64,000 nt of DNA, from contig NC_003075.7 in NCBI RefSeq assembly GCF_000001735.4, positions 7,379,001-7,443,000 of the forward strand. The letters run 5' to 3'. Shown in pieces: positions 24,993 through 37,640 of this stretch. Both the position numbers and the translations under genes were made by a program. Under the pieces are notes generated by a model that did no database searches, had not been told where the DNA came from, and saw only the letters and a list, made by a program, of their open reading frames with translations. This DNA comes from Arabidopsis thaliana. Lineage: Eukaryota > Streptophyta > Magnoliopsida > Brassicales > Brassicaceae. Position 1 is the stretch's first letter. Every line of letters starts with the position of its first letter.

Positions 24993-25776
24993 TCTTATTA
25001 TATAAAGTATGGTTTTTAAAATTACTAACTCATAAGATTATGCCATGTGTCAAGTCTATCGATCAGATGTTGACACGTGTAAGAAAATAATTAACTTTTT
25101 TCTTCTTAAAGAAATAGAAATACTAAAAAAGAAATCAATTAACTTTTTTCTTCTTAAAGAAATAGAAAACTAAAAAATAAATCATTATTAACATATACTA
25201 ATTTATATGTCTATATGACTATATCTAAAAAATATTACATTTTGTTTTTCTTAACCAAAAGAAAAATTAACCAAAAATATTTATATATGTTATTGGTCAA
25301 ATTTTTAATATGTATGGTATTAAAAAAAAATTTATTATTATTATTTATGGTTTGTTAATTGTTAATAATTTTTAATATTAACTAAGATATAGATTTGATC
25401 TCATATATATATTATTTTGACATGAAATCATTATCAAGTAAGATGAAGTGTGTAGAATTAAAATCGAGTTTTTTATGAAATAGATAGTTAAATTGTATAC
25501 AAAATTGAATATGTAAGATAAAAATTTGTTTTTTTCTTCTAAATACTAAATTATAATAAAGAAAAAGTGTGTAGGTTACTATTTAGACTTCAAATATCAT
25601 CAATAAGATTGAATGGGTATAATAAAATAAAATGCATAAGACTACTATTTTACTATTCAAAATTATATATCAAGAACAATGTATAGATTATTATTTTACT
25701 ATTCAAAATTTAAATATTATCGATAAAAAATTACAGTTACATCTTACACCCGCCTATTTAGACGGGCCTTATCTAG
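24993..25776 (+). mobile_element. Non-autonomous Helitron, plus strand
   Basis: The 3' end has a hairpin (CCCGCC ... GACGGG, 25749-25766) followed by CCTTATCTAG, with CTAG at 25773-25776 and T next. The proposed 5' end is TCTTATTATATAAAG at 24993, after an A. The first 120 bases contain 'atgccatgtgtcaagtct', like the 5' part of Arabidopsis ATREP-type Helitrons. About 784 bp, AT-rich, no ORF. The 3' end is firm; the 5' end is inferred. Confidence 0.7.
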
Positions 25777-27370
25777 TATTATATAAGAGCTAGATATATA
25801 GCATATAATGATATTTTGTTTTAGTAGTTGTATTTAAGAAAATAACTACTATACATAGATAACGTTTTTAAAAGTTATTTCTCAATGTTGTTAGATTTAT
25901 TTTATGGTATACGATTAGTAATTACGAAACTTTAAATTTTTCGAATTAGTAAGTTATTATGCTCATATTTTGGTACGTTTTTCTCTTAACATTTCCGAGT
26001 AATAAAACTAATTGTCATTCAATTTACAGTACTAGATTATATTAGTACTGTAAACCATCTTGTTCCGTTCTATGATTCATTCTTTGCGACTATATTTGTA
26101 AAATATCTTTTGCAAGACTCCAAATTTTCCAGTGTCCCCACATACATCCATTTGCGTCTGTCATTGAGCTTAATGTATGTAACTCACATTCACATCATCA
26201 CGGGTCATAAAACCCCGAACATGAACTTCTATTGGTATGAATGTTAAAACTGATGATAACAAAACAAAACAAAAAACATTTTCTTTAAATTTCCATCAAG
26301 TAATTCTAGATGATATTGACAGATATATTTAACGTTCATAAAAAGTTGTTGAAAATTTACTAATCAGTAATCACCTCATGTGTTGATCGAGTTCAGTTAA
26401 TTCACTATCAAGAATATACAACATGCGTAGCTTTACTCTACAAGTTCTTGAACTCGTGATGATGGAGTTTCAAAACAGAGGAAGAAGAAGCAGAGTTACA
26501 AGCTCTTATATCCAATTCTTATAATAGTAAACCCTTCATCCGAATAAGAGGCTCTCTCTTAACCCTCGATACCGCATTAACCAGTCTCCCGTTTTCTGGT
26601 TATGTTTTAATCTAAACCGAGTTAACCGGAGTTCTAAACGAATCACTTCTTCAACAGTACCGCTCATTCATGGATAAAATAGATTAGGCAAAGACTTGAT
26701 TTCCGGTTCAAAGTTTTAGCTAAAAATGGGTTCATGGCCATCCATATTATTTTTCAAGATCTCTCGGTCTTGGGCTAATGATTTAATGAAACCACATAAA
26801 CATGATCACTCAAACCGTATTTCACCCGGAAAAAAAAAGGAAGAACAAATCAACTTATGTTTGGTTGATAATGGTCCACTCATAATTTAATGTTTTAAAT
26901 ACAGTTTTAGATTACGGAAGATCATGGTTTAAAGGGAAAATTCAAACTAAGCTCGAGATATGTAATCGTTAGGTTAATATCACGTACAATGATCAATAGT
27001 TTTTTCTTAAGCAGAAATCAACTATTTCGTAAACAAAAAAAAACGTATTCTACAGAATGAATATGTCAATTTAAAGATTTAAATTATAATTTGTAACGCA
27101 AGAATTTGAAAATGAGTACAAAATCTCTTTTATTAAACGGGTTGAAAATAGTAATAGATTGCTACAAAAGCATACAAGACCGGAATACAGGAACGTTGAC
27201 GGAAAAAAAAAACTAAGAAAGTCTCACTCTCACACATTGGTTATTTCACTTTAACAAATTCAAAATTTAAAACATAAACTCTATAGCTTACATGCATTTA
27301 TTCATACTGTAACAATTTCGAAGAAGATATTTGTGCACGGGCATCACATCGTATGCATAGCTGATATCCT
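25777..27370. other. EARLI1 downstream spacer
   Basis: No gene. Positions about 26040-26240 and 26400-27370 are a diverged copy of about 20700-20900 and 21330-22370, the matching flank of AZI1. This shows that gene and flank were duplicated together. The last 250 bases should be the EARLI1 3' UTR. Confidence 0.6.
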
Positions 27371-27877
27371 TCAAGCACATTGGAAGCCAGACGGAACCTT
27401 TCTGTTACAAACGTTGAGAAGAACACTGAGAGATATCGGGACGTTAAGGTTGATACCAAGAACGTTAGCCCTAAGCGCAGTGCAAAGACAAATGGCAGCG
27501 TCGAGGTCAACCAAACCTTGGATGAGCGAGCAACATGGTTGAGCTGATGGCTGACCCAATTGAATGTTGAGTAGACTGCTTAAAACGTTCGCACATACAC
27601 CGAGTCTGAGAGCATCGATAGGACAGTTTCCAGATGAGCCAGGGGTTCTCGGAGGCGTGACCGGCCTAGGGTTAGGACTTGGGACCGAAGGACTTGGTAC
27701 TGAAGGACTTGGGACCGGCTTGGGTTTGGGACTTGGGACCGGCTTGGGTTTAGGACTTGGGACAGGCTTGTGCTTAGGACTTGGGTTGCAACCACAATCT
27801 GTTGCAGCGGTTAAGGTGAAGAATATGATGTTAAGGGCGAAGAAAAGAGCAATAGAGGCTGAGTTCTTTGAAGCCAT
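27371..27877 (-). CDS. EARLI1: EARLI1 (AT4G12480), hybrid proline-rich 8CM protein
   Basis: Intronless, 168 residues. Signal-like segment 1-25, proline-rich hinge about 33-80 with repeated KPKPVPSP and SVPSP units, then the 8CM: C85, C95, C115-C116, C130-x-C132, C157, C167. Two further cysteines (28, 30) precede the hinge, as in all the hinge-bearing members here. EARLI1 is known as a cold-, aluminium- and pathogen-responsive cell-wall or membrane-associated protein. It is close to AZI1 in sequence and in reported defence-priming role. The hinge is about 7 residues longer than in AZI1, from in-frame repeat copies. The start matches the array's MASK start; a TATA element lies about 90 bases upstream. 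Confidence 0.95.
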
Positions 27878-27964
27878 TTTTTTCTTTCAAAAGTTTGTTT
27901 TAAGGATTTATTCAGTGTCTTTGAGAGAGTGAGAGATGAAGATATATGAAGAGAGGGTGTGGGT

Positions 27965-28003
27965 ACTTATAGGGTTTTAGAAGGATGTGAAGAGGACCAA
28001 CTT
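27965..28003 (-). promoter_or_regulatory. EARLI1 core promoter: TATA-like element and ACCAAC block
   Basis: CTATAAGT on the minus strand (27972-27965) and plus-strand GGACCAACTT (27994-28003) repeat the AZI1 arrangement at nearly the same spacing. Function is inferred. Confidence 0.5.
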
Positions 28004-29407
28004 GTTCTATTATATTTGATTATTCACATATATTTGCAATTCTACAAAATATCTGTTTATTTATTTATTTGCCCTTATCTACATATACAAATTCTGACCT
28101 TTCTACTTTCCTTTATGTAGATTCGTAGAACCTTGAATTAATTTAGACATTAATCGTTTTTGTAAAACATTTCTATTTAAGAAATAAATATGATTTGTGC
28201 GTTCATATTACTATTATTTTCAAATTGTCAATGCTGTTAATCTGTTATTATCACCACCATCATGATGGTTCATGACCTCATTGCACATACCTTCAGATTC
28301 TCTTTGGATCGTAGCCATTTTACTTGAGAGCTTCTATACGTTAGTCTAGTGGTCTTAGTACATTCGAGAGGAAGTTGTGCTCTACACTCTTTTCCGAGAG
28401 GATGTGTTTTATCACAAACTGGTCCCAGAAGAGGAAGACATGCTAACAAAATTCTCGAACTTCCTCGGAAAAAAATGTTCAATGTGAATGTTTTCAAAAT
28501 TTTGGATCCTCTTATGCATAAATAAGAGGACATCAAAGCCCTGGATGAATCAGGTTTGTCTATATGCATGGTTGTGTCATTTGTGACGTAAAGCAAACAG
28601 TATGAATACAAATTAGATCTCATATGGATTATATATGACTAATCCCAACTTGCAAGAGAATTTAGACAAGAACATCTCAATTTTTTTTTCCAATGTTGGT
28701 TAGAACAATTTGTATTGATTTATTTCTTGCATTTGAGATTTGAAATTACAAAGTTCGATGAAGAAGAGGTTTGCGGTTGGCTAAAACAACCCGTGAGATG
28801 ACATCCACGAGAGAATAGAGTGATCCGGCGATTTACTTAATAATTCTAAGAAGGTTTACACGATAGTTAGTTTAGTTTCCTAATTTGATAAACTGCTGTT
28901 ATTTAAAATCAATCCAATGTTATTTTCTGTTCCATTTAGATGTAGAACTAACTTTGAGAAAATATGTTCACATATAAAAAAACAAAGGAATCTAAATTAT
29001 GGGTATTATAACCAAAATTAAACATGAATGAAACTAAGATGTGAACATATGAATATTTTAGAGTAGCAGAATCATTTGATTTTCCGGAAAAGGCTGGATA
29101 TAATGTTTATAAAAGTCAATAATAAATTTTGTCCTGAAAGAAAATATCTTTTTTTTTTTAGCAATGTTAGGACAAAAATATATAAAACTCAATTAAAATA
29201 ACATTTGGAACTTCTTAAAAAGAAACCAATAACAAGAAAAAAATAAAACAGTGATATATATATAAGGTTTTACTGTGCATATATCTATTTTATACCTTCA
29301 CAGTAACTATTATTCAACATGCTTTAACGCCAATTCATTTCATAACTATAAATATTTGCATGATCAACTATGAAACTGCTTATTAAAACAAAATGCTACG
29401 CCAAAAA

Positions 29408-29848
29408 TTAGGCCATAAATGTTTTATAGTTTTTTATGGGTTTTTAGTTTTTGGTTTGTAGTTTTTGGTTTCTGATTTTTGTAGTTTTTGATTTTTGATA
29501 TAGATTTTAGTTTTTGCAAAATATTGAATAGTAATTTGTTTAGTTTTTAGGTTTTTGACATAATTATTATTTTTCAAACGTTTTTAGTTTTGAATAATTT
29601 GATAAATGGTAAAAGTAACATTTAAAATAATAAACAAAATTGAAAAAAAAATGTCACGTAAATGTTTTTTAAAACCTACAAAATTTGGTTTTTGGATTTT
29701 TTGAAGAAATAAGCAAAATCTTCTAAAATCTGGTTTCCCTATTTTCTAAAAATCTACTTTTTTTAAAATCATGAATTGATAAATATTTAGTTTTTGCAAA
29801 ATCAAAATCTAAAAACTATCCTAAAAACTGCATCCATTCAAGGCCTTA
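29408..29848. repeat. AT-rich MITE-like segment with imperfect inverted ends
   Basis: The left end TTAGGCCATAAATG and the right end CATCCATTCAAGGCCTTAA are imperfect inverted repeats of the TTA(A)GGCC...ATG type. The interior has many 'tttttagtttttgg' words. No target duplication could be matched, so this is a weak hAT-like candidate. Confidence 0.3.
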
Positions 29849-30829
29849 ATTTGCAATTACCACTCTTTTGAATTGCGCTCTCCAACTAGAAGACGTCTCC
29901 AAGTAAAACGATTTACTGTTACAAACCAAATTGGGTTTTCCGAACCAAACCAGAATTTGAGGGTTTGAGTTATTTTCTCTAATTTTTCTAACCAATATTA
30001 CTGATTAAACCAGATTTTACAAAATTGTACAAACTTTTCTTAAAATTTTTTCAAACCAAACCGAACCTAAATTCTTATGGATCTTAGATAAATAACCGTA
30101 TGAAATTAACCGATAACCGAACCAAATTTTGATTCCGTTTTATTAAATAACCTTACCTCCTAACCGAATTACTCAAAAACCGACTATCCAAATTGAACCA
30201 GAACCGTTCGGTCCAAAGTCGTAGGCCTATAAGTAGTAAATGTAGCATACTATCTTCTTCGGAAATTTCAATATCTCCAATCAAGTTTAAATTTTGATTA
30301 TCAAAGGCTGAACAAAGAATTAATCATTGGTATGTTCAACTACACTACAGTTTTGGAGAAATATCAAATCATACAATCTTGATTTCATTGATTGGAAGGT
30401 ATAGTAACTAGTACAACAAAAAGCTGCAGCTGGCTATAGAACTGTCATAAATATCGTAGTTTGACTAGATTTTAGTTTTGGATTCTACTCAGAACCTCAT
30501 TTTGTCAATTTGGCTTAAATATACACGAAATATTCTCATCCAAAATTATAAAGGAAAATATTTGTATACAGAAAATTACATGAAATATTTGAATACTAGA
30601 CGCTTTTTTTTTCTTTTTTTGACAACAAATAAAATGGACTATGAAACGTCTTTCATTTAAACAATAAAAGTTACAACAAAAACATATATGCGCGGAAAAA
30701 GATAACGCCTCACACTTAAACAAAAGATTGAAACATTGAACCCTTAACTTGCATACATGCATGCAATTATTCAAACTGTGATTATTTTAAAGAGTAAACT
30801 GTGTGCGTCGTATGTGTAATTGATATCCC

Positions 30830-31378
30830 TCAAGCACATTGGAAATTAGACGGAAGCCTTCTGTTGCAAACGTTGAGAAGAACACTGAGAGATATAGGAA
30901 CGTTAAGGTTGATGCCAAGAACGTTAGCCCTAAGAGCAGTGCATAGGCAAACCGCAGCGTCAAGGTCAACCAAACCTTGAATGAGTGAGCAGCATGGTTG
31001 AGGTGATGGCTGTCCCAACTGCACGTTAAGTAGACCGCTTAGCACATTCGCACATACACCGAGTCTGAGAGCATCGATAGGACAGTTTCCGGATGAACCA
31101 GGGGTTCTCGGAGGAATGACTGGCGTAGGGTTAGGACTTGGTACGGAAGGACTTGGGACCGAAGGAGTTGGTACGGAAGGACTTGGGACCGAAGGAGTTG
31201 GAACATATGGACTTGGGACCGAAGGAGTTGGGACCTTAGGACTTGGGACCTTAGGATTTGGGAGCGGCCTAGGCTTAGGACTCGGGTTGCATCTACAATT
31301 AGTACCAGCGGTTAAGGTGAAAAAAAGGATGTTGAGGGCAAAGAAAAGAGCAAGAGAGGCTGAGTTCTTTGAAGCCAT
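30830..31378 (-). CDS. AZI3: AZI3 (AT4G12490), hybrid proline-rich 8CM protein
   Basis: Intronless, 182 residues, the longest member. Signal-like segment 1-25; hinge about 33-93 built mainly of [10 protein letters not shown] units; 8CM at C99, C109, C129-C130, C144-x-C146, C171, C181. Most hinge lysines of AZI1 and EARLI1 (KPKP) are replaced by V/S/T-P units, so the linker is longer and less basic. It shares the same signal segment, 8CM and promoter layout. It is expected to be secreted or membrane-associated and to bind a lipid in the 8CM cavity; this is inferred from the family. The name is by match to the known AZI3 length and sequence. Confidence 0.93.
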   Translation of the reverse strand: MASKNSASLALFFALNILFFTLTAGTNCRCNPSPKPRPLPNPKVPSPKVPTPSVPSPYVPTPSVPSPSVPTPSVPSPSVPSPNPTPVIPPRTPGSSGNCPIDALRLGVCANVLSGLLNVQLGQPSPQPCCSLIQGLVDLDAAVCLCTALRANVLGINLNVPISLSVLLNVCNRRLPSNFQCA

Positions 31379-34300
31379 TGTTATGGAGAATGTTTGAGTG
31401 AGAGATGAAGAAAATGAAGAGAGGGTGTGGGTATTTATAGGATTTTAGAAGGATGTGATCATATGAAGAGGACCAACTTGTTTTACTTACAGAACAATTC
31501 ATTAATGAAGTCATGGCCTCATTGCACATTTCAATTATTATTTTTAGGGCTGTCAACAAAAATTAATTGTTTACCAATAGTTTAATAAAATTACGCTTTT
31601 TATCAAATTAAATGTTTATTTCTTTAATCAAATTAAATTTTTATTTTATAATTAAAATTACATTACAATATTACGTAAATAAAAATAAAATAAAAAGTAA
31701 ATACATTTTTGTTTAAACATCAATATATTGTTTCGACATCATATGGCAAAGTGAGAAATGAGATCCTTTAAACTAGTTTTAAAGATACAGTTATTTTTAG
31801 TGTATATATAAAAAACATATATATATAAGATTTGTTTTGATATAAAATGAAAACATATAAATTTATTTCTAGTATAAAATATAAACATAAAATTTGAAGG
31901 ATCACATTATAAACAAAAAATATTCCACTACTCCAAACTGAAGGATAAATTGGGTTACCCTAAATTGTTCCTTACTCCATATTTGTTCACCACAATATTA
32001 AAAATATGTCCTTTATAAATGAGTAATAGTTAAAAAAATATACCATTGAAATTTCTCTCCAAACCGGTCGTAATAAACAACCCAAAAATTACAAATCCTG
32101 GTTGAATTTTGATGCTATGTTATGTATACACAGGGTTCACTCGATCGATAGTTTAGTTTCCTACTTTGATAAAGTGATACTTAAAACAAAACTGATTATA
32201 CTGTTCTATCAAAATGTAATTCTAACTTTGAGAAAATATGTCATGAGCATAATCCAATTAAAAACATGTACGATGTGAACATACTCAAAATATAGAGTAA
32301 CGCAAAATCATTTGATTTCCCGGAAAATGCAGATTTAATGTTTCTTAAAGTCAATAGTAATATTTTTGTCCCGAAAGAAAAATCTCATCTTTTTAGCAAT
32401 GCTAGGACAAAAAGAAAAGCAAAAAAAGATAGAGCTAATATTTGCACCGAAAGAAAATATAATCGTTTCAGCAATGCGAAGACAAAAAGAAAAACAAAAG
32501 TCAATTAAGAGAATATATAACATTTGGATTCTTCAAACGAAATGAAGAACAAGAAAAACTAACACGGTGATATGGACACATTTAATAGTTTAATATATAG
32601 TTTTAAAGAAAATCATACAAAAAGTTATATTTATTATTTCAAGTGGTTATCTTTCCACCACGGTCGTACGTGGGAATAGTATTAAGAGTATTATATGAAT
32701 GTATTTATTTGGGAGTGGACTCCAAGATTTATACTGAATGTAAATTTTGAGTTTAAATTTAGAGTTGAGGTCAGAACTCAACTCAAAGACGTGTTTGTTT
32801 TTTTTGGCTAATTTAAAGACATGTTTGTTGTAGTCGGCTAAGTTGAGATAGTTATTTTAAATGAATTGAACACTTAAAACATTATAATAGTATTCCATAT
32901 TTCGCGCTGATGTTAAAGGATCGTCATGTTTGTTTATTCGCCACTAATATGGGTCGTCTTGTGTAGACGTTACGTTGACTTGAAGATCACAATTTTTAAT
33001 TGTTTGATAGATTTACGAAAACGTACATATTTATCGGCTTTTATCTTTGGAAGTATTTTTCATACGGATTACAATTAATGGTCCTGATTAAAAGTCAGCC
33101 CTACTATCACTAGACTAATCCAATCACACATTTTTATTGTCTGAATTTGTAAAGAACTCAATTTCAGAAAATTCGAAAATCATTGACAAACAGAAACGAA
33201 AATGAAAATGTGGAAATAATTTTTGATCCACGAAGAATTTGATTCTTTTTTGTCAATTATTATAAAAATTAGAACGGAATCCAAACCGGACAAAGAAAGT
33301 TTTCATAAAGAGTTCTCATGAAGAAACTTATTATAAACAAGAAATTAAAACCCTTCTACTTTATTATCACAATCACTAACTGAATAACTGTTAGTACATT
33401 TGATCAACCTAAGTCTTTATGCCAAACTTGTGATTAGACCCAAAAATCATTTTTAACACTACAGTAACACAGCTTACGCCATGTAATTCATAATATTTTA
33501 AAACTACCTAACCAAGGTATTTTTTTAAAAAAAGTATGTAACGAGACATGCATGAAGCAGATATATCAACTAAAAGGTTGAGAAAATGCAACTAAAAATA
33601 GACCAAAACGAACAAATAAATATAAATTATTGACATAATTGCCAAAGATAAAAATTAGGATGTGAACGTACTCATATATTTTAGTATATTATTAGCGTAA
33701 CGAAAATAAACCATTGATCTTCACACGAAAACAGGGGCTCTTACTTAAATGTCAATAAAAAAATTTGTCCTCAAAGAAATATCACATTTTCAATGATCCT
33801 AGGACCACAAAATAGTTTAAGCTGACAATAAAAAAACAACACATTATTTCAAACTTCTTCACAAGAAACAAAGAGCAAGAAAAATTAACAACGTGAAGTG
33901 GACACATACTGTATATGCATATGGAAGAGGATTTGTAAATGAGCAACGGAATTTGATTGGGCAGCTATTTATTACTTTTATTGAGGTTTTACCCGACTGA
34001 ACATCAGTTTCAATTTGATTCTAGATATTTCAAATTGTTTTATTTCCAACAAGGTTGTAAGTAGTAGTAAGGTCTTCGAAATATTTTTAAATAAGTCTTT
34101 TCTAGTTTGCTACATATTTGACAAACATAGTTTTTTAAATAAATAAACAAATGAGAATTTTGCATATATATATATATATATAATATGTAGCAAACTACAA
34201 AAGAATTAATATGATTTAATTTCTATTTTTCAAGTTAGCTACTATAGATTTTAACCTTATTTATCAGTATTTGTTTGTTTTTTTTAGAAGTCAAGTGGTT

Positions 34301-35368
34301 TTAACACCAAATTTGTTTTCCTCTCACTTAGTGATGATAATCGAACCCACCAAATAGTTTTTGGTGACACTGAGGATTTAACCTGGCAAATAAACTCTAG
34401 TTAATCTATCAAGTTGATTAGATTTATTTTATTGCAGATAATTATTATTAATATATTGGAGCCATAGGACTCGGCTTCTCTGCTTCCAGAACTGTTATTC
34501 TAGCTTCTAAGCATGCTCTAGTTTGGCTGAGAGAGATCCTATAAGTTCTGGTATTCGTTTTTTATATTCAGTTATTAAAACCTTAGATTATCGCAATATT
34601 GTTTACTTTTTATTTCTTTTAGTCATTCTTTGCGACTTTATTTGTATATAGATATATCTTTGCAAGAGTACTCCAAATTCCCCAGTCCCCACTGCATGTG
34701 ACCACATACGTAAATTTAATTCTGTATCATAGTAACTAACATTTACGTTATCACAATACAATCCGAACATAACCCTTCGTACATTCGTATCACCGTGTGC
34801 ATGTTAAAATATAAATTTTCCACAATCTAGAATTCGATTTTCATATTCAGTTATTCAAAACCTTAGATTGTGTCAATAGTGTTTTGTTTTATTTCTTTTA
34901 CTATTTCTCTGCGACTATATTTGTACATAGATATATCTTTGCAAGAGTGATCAAAATTCCCACCACATACGTAAACTTAATTATGTATCATAGAGCTTAA
35001 TGTAACTAACATTTACACATTATCACGATTCATATACAATCCGAACATAACCCTCCATTCGTTTCATCGCATGCATGTCAAAATAGAAATAACCCACATG
35101 CAAGAATCTGAAAATAAGACGTTGCTTACAAAACTTCTTTCGGTAAATAGGTTGAAAATAGAGAAATATATTGCTTCACAGGTATACAAATGGCGAAGAC
35201 GGGAAACGTTTACAAAATGAAACTATAAAACTCTCACATGTTTATTCTATCACTTAAACAAATTCAAACTGAAACATTAAAACCTACCATTCATGCATTT
35301 ATTCAAACAGTAATGATTTTAAAGAGAACACTGCGCGCATGAAGAGTATGGATAGCCGCTGATACCGC
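31379..35368. other. AZI3-AZI4 spacer
   Basis: No gene is supported. It repeats array-spacer blocks: 32300-32420 and 33700-33800 are both copies of the CCGGAAAA / AAGTCAATA block of 19955-20045. 32780-33000 is a copy of 18290-18470. About 34566-34840 and 34843-35100 are tandem copies of one ~275-bp segment ('attcagttatt' to 'atctttgcaagag' and beyond). A TA-rich microsatellite is at about 34164-34184. Confidence 0.55.
31431..31479 (-). promoter_or_regulatory. AZI3 core promoter: TATA box and ACCAAC block
   Basis: CTATAAATAC on the minus strand (31440-31431) and plus-strand GGACCAACTT (31470-31479). Ten more bases than in AZI1 separate the two blocks. Confidence 0.5.
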
Positions 35369-35902
35369 TTAAGCACATTGGAAATCAGACGGAAGCCTTC
35401 TGTTGCAAACGTTGAGAAGAACACTGAGAGATATAGGAACGTTAAGGTTGATGCCAAGAACGTTAGCCCTAAGGGCAGTGCAGAGACAAATCGCAGCGTC
35501 AAGGTCAACCAAACCTTGGATGAGCGAGCAGCATGGTTGAGCTGATGGCTGTCCCAACTGCACGTTAAGTAGACCACTTAGGACATTCGCACACACACCG
35601 AGTCTGAGAGCATCGATAGGACAGTTTCCGGATGAACCAGGGGTTCTCGGAGGAGTGACAGGCGTAGGGTTAGGACTTGGTACCGAAGGAGTTGGAACTG
35701 AAGGAGTTGGGACTGAAGGAGTTGGGACCGAAGGACTTGGAATCGAAGGACTTGGGTACTTAGGACTCGGGACCTTTGGACTTGGGACCGTCCTAGGCTT
35801 AGGACTTAGGTTGCATCGACAATCAGTAGCAGTGGTTAAGGTGAAAAAAAGGATGTTGAGGGCAAAGAAAAGAGCAAGAGAGGTTGAGTTCTTTGAAGCC
35901 AT
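35369..35902 (-). CDS. AZI4: AZI4 (AT4G12500), hybrid proline-rich 8CM protein
   Basis: Intronless, 177 residues. Signal-like segment 1-25; hinge about 33-88 of VPSPK and SVPTP units; 8CM at C94, C104, C124-C125, C139-x-C141, C166, C176. Outside the hinge it is nearly the same as AZI3, so the two are close relatives. A TATA element (CTATAAATAA) lies at 35990-35981 on the minus strand, but the ACCAAC block of the other three promoters is changed here (GGATCCAAATT, about 36012). Role as a defence-linked lipid-transfer-type protein is inferred from the family. Confidence 0.93.
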
Positions 35903-37149
35903 TGGTATTTTCTTTAGTGTTTTAAGGATTATTGATTGAGTTTGAAGAGAGAGATGAAAAGAAATGAAGAGAAGATGTGCTTATTTATAGGGTTTTAGAA
36001 TGACGTGAAGAGGATCCAAATTGTTTGACTTTAATTATTATTTGAATATTTATAATTCTACAAAATATCTGATTTTTTATTTGCTCATATTCAAAATCTG
36101 ACTTTCTTTTCCCATTCTGTAGATACGTAGAACCTCAAAGTAATTTGGAACATAGTAATGCATGTAAATTAAGAAAATATTTGATTCGTGCAATTTTTTT
36201 TTTGTCAATGCTGTTATTATTACCTCCATCATCAGTTCATGACCTCATTGTACATTTTTATAGATTCTCTTTCGCTCATCCCGTATAGCTATTTTAGTTA
36301 TTTAAGAGGAGATAAAATCTCACCATACAAAATGGTATATATAATAAATGAATATTTCGCCTTTATGTATCCTGTTATGCATAATCTATAAAAAATGTAC
36401 ATGAATCAAAGTATATAATCTATAAAAATGTAGTTGAATCTACATAAAATTTATTTTTATTTCTTTGGTCTAAAACTACGGATTGGGCAGAAAACATTCT
36501 TGATGGGACAATTCAATCCAGCAAGGAATTAGGTGAGACTCTTCTGCCCATTTGTTAAAATTCTTTAGTTACTATTCTTTGGATCTGAGATGTACAAGAG
36601 GAGAAAATTAGGTTATCCAATGAACCCAAGACCCACTCTATTGACCATATAAAAAAATTCAAAATAATATGATCATCTTAAAACAAAAATTAAGAAAGTA
36701 GATACATCGAAATCAAATTACTACAAAAAGAATCCATATTTTGCGGAAATTTATCGCAAATGGAAAACTTCCGACTCACTTCCTACAAAATTAAATTCGT
36801 TAGCTGTAAATTATCCGTCAAGAAAAAATTATGAAAGTAGATAGATCGAAATCAAATATCTACAAAAGGTATTATGTATTTTCGACAACTGTATATGTCA
36901 AAAATTTATCGTAAATAAAGTAAACTCTGACTAATTTCTAACAAAATTAAATTAATTAGAGTTTACTGATCCAAAACTAACTATGTCAGAAATTTGTCGT
37001 AAATTATTGATGAAATTATCATCGAAAACTCGTATGTCGTAAGAATATTAGTCAGAAACTTCCAACGACATTCATATAGTTAAACCTGCATTGATAAAAA
37101 CTGGACATATCTTTCAAACCGAAGATGAATTACTATAAATATTTACATC
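35903..37149. other. AZI4 upstream region and repeat-derived sequence
   Basis: The first 250 bases hold the AZI4 promoter. From 36719 (ACTACAAAAAGAATCC) to about 37090 there are repeated TTTATCGCAAAT / AAATTTGTCGTAAAT words, reminiscent of CACTA/EnSpm ends and subterminal repeats. A matching opposite end was not found, so no element is called. Confidence 0.4.
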
Positions 37150-37640
37150 ATTTTTTTTTTAATCTAATATTAAATTATATTCAAAAGAAAAATAACGTTT
37201 TTACAATTAGTGCAACGGGAGTTTGAAGTCCTACACAATACTAAACTTAAAATTGATAATCATGATGATGAGATTATGATCGACTTTGAAGCCAAGCTTG
37301 AAAACAAGTCTCATACCACCTATCCTTTGACCTTTTGATTGTTGTGAATTGATTGCGGACTTGTGAATCAATCCATTTGATTAATTGGCTTGGAGAGTTT
37401 GATGGTTTGCCATGCCACCTTCCATTTCTTTCCCTCCAAATGGTATAGAGCGTTACTTGAACGACGTATTTGAGGAGGAAGATGTCTACTCGACTATGAT
37501 GATGAGCTTCGACGTAGGATAGAATCGCGACCAATCAGTAGAAAAATGTGTTTTGAACACGCCTTTTGCAAGCACAGCCCAAACCTCCGATGCATAAGTG
37601 CAGGAGAAGAACAGGTGCCGCATCATTTTGTTTCTTGCTT
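37150..37640 (-). pseudogene. 5'-truncated LINE reverse-transcriptase remnant
   Basis: On the minus strand 37630-37560 reads RHLFFSCTYASEVWAVLAKG, and after a frame change 37534-37274 reads on to YTIWRERNGRWHG and LIKWIDSQVRNQ. These are the zf-RVT (HLFFSC) and C-terminal (IWRERN) motifs typical of plant LINE ORF2 proteins. After the stop, about 110 bases lead to an A run (plus-strand T run at about 37152-37162), the expected LINE tail. CATCATTTT flanks both ends (about 37148 and 37629) and may be the target duplication. The copy is truncated and frameshifted, so it is dead. Confidence 0.8.

Larger units (their letters stand above)
27878..30829. other. EARLI1-AZI3 spacer
   Basis: No gene is supported. 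Positions 28280-28360 resemble 23220-23290 (both contain 'cttctatacgt'). 29070-29150 resembles 19955-20045. An AT-rich element candidate lies at about 29408-29848 (separate entry). Positions 29930-30230 are rich in 'aaaccaaaccgaa' and 'gaaccgaacc'-type words, a degenerate repeat like the one at 365-565 on the other strand. Confidence 0.5.

Noticed and set aside
28270..28623. 117-codon minus-strand ORF
   Set aside because: Lies in duplicated spacer sequence, has no domain, and the matching spacers do not keep the frame.
36719..37090. CACTA/EnSpm-like end with 'ttatcgcaaat' repeats
   Set aside because: Only one degenerate end is visible, with no matching second terminus or 3-bp duplication.
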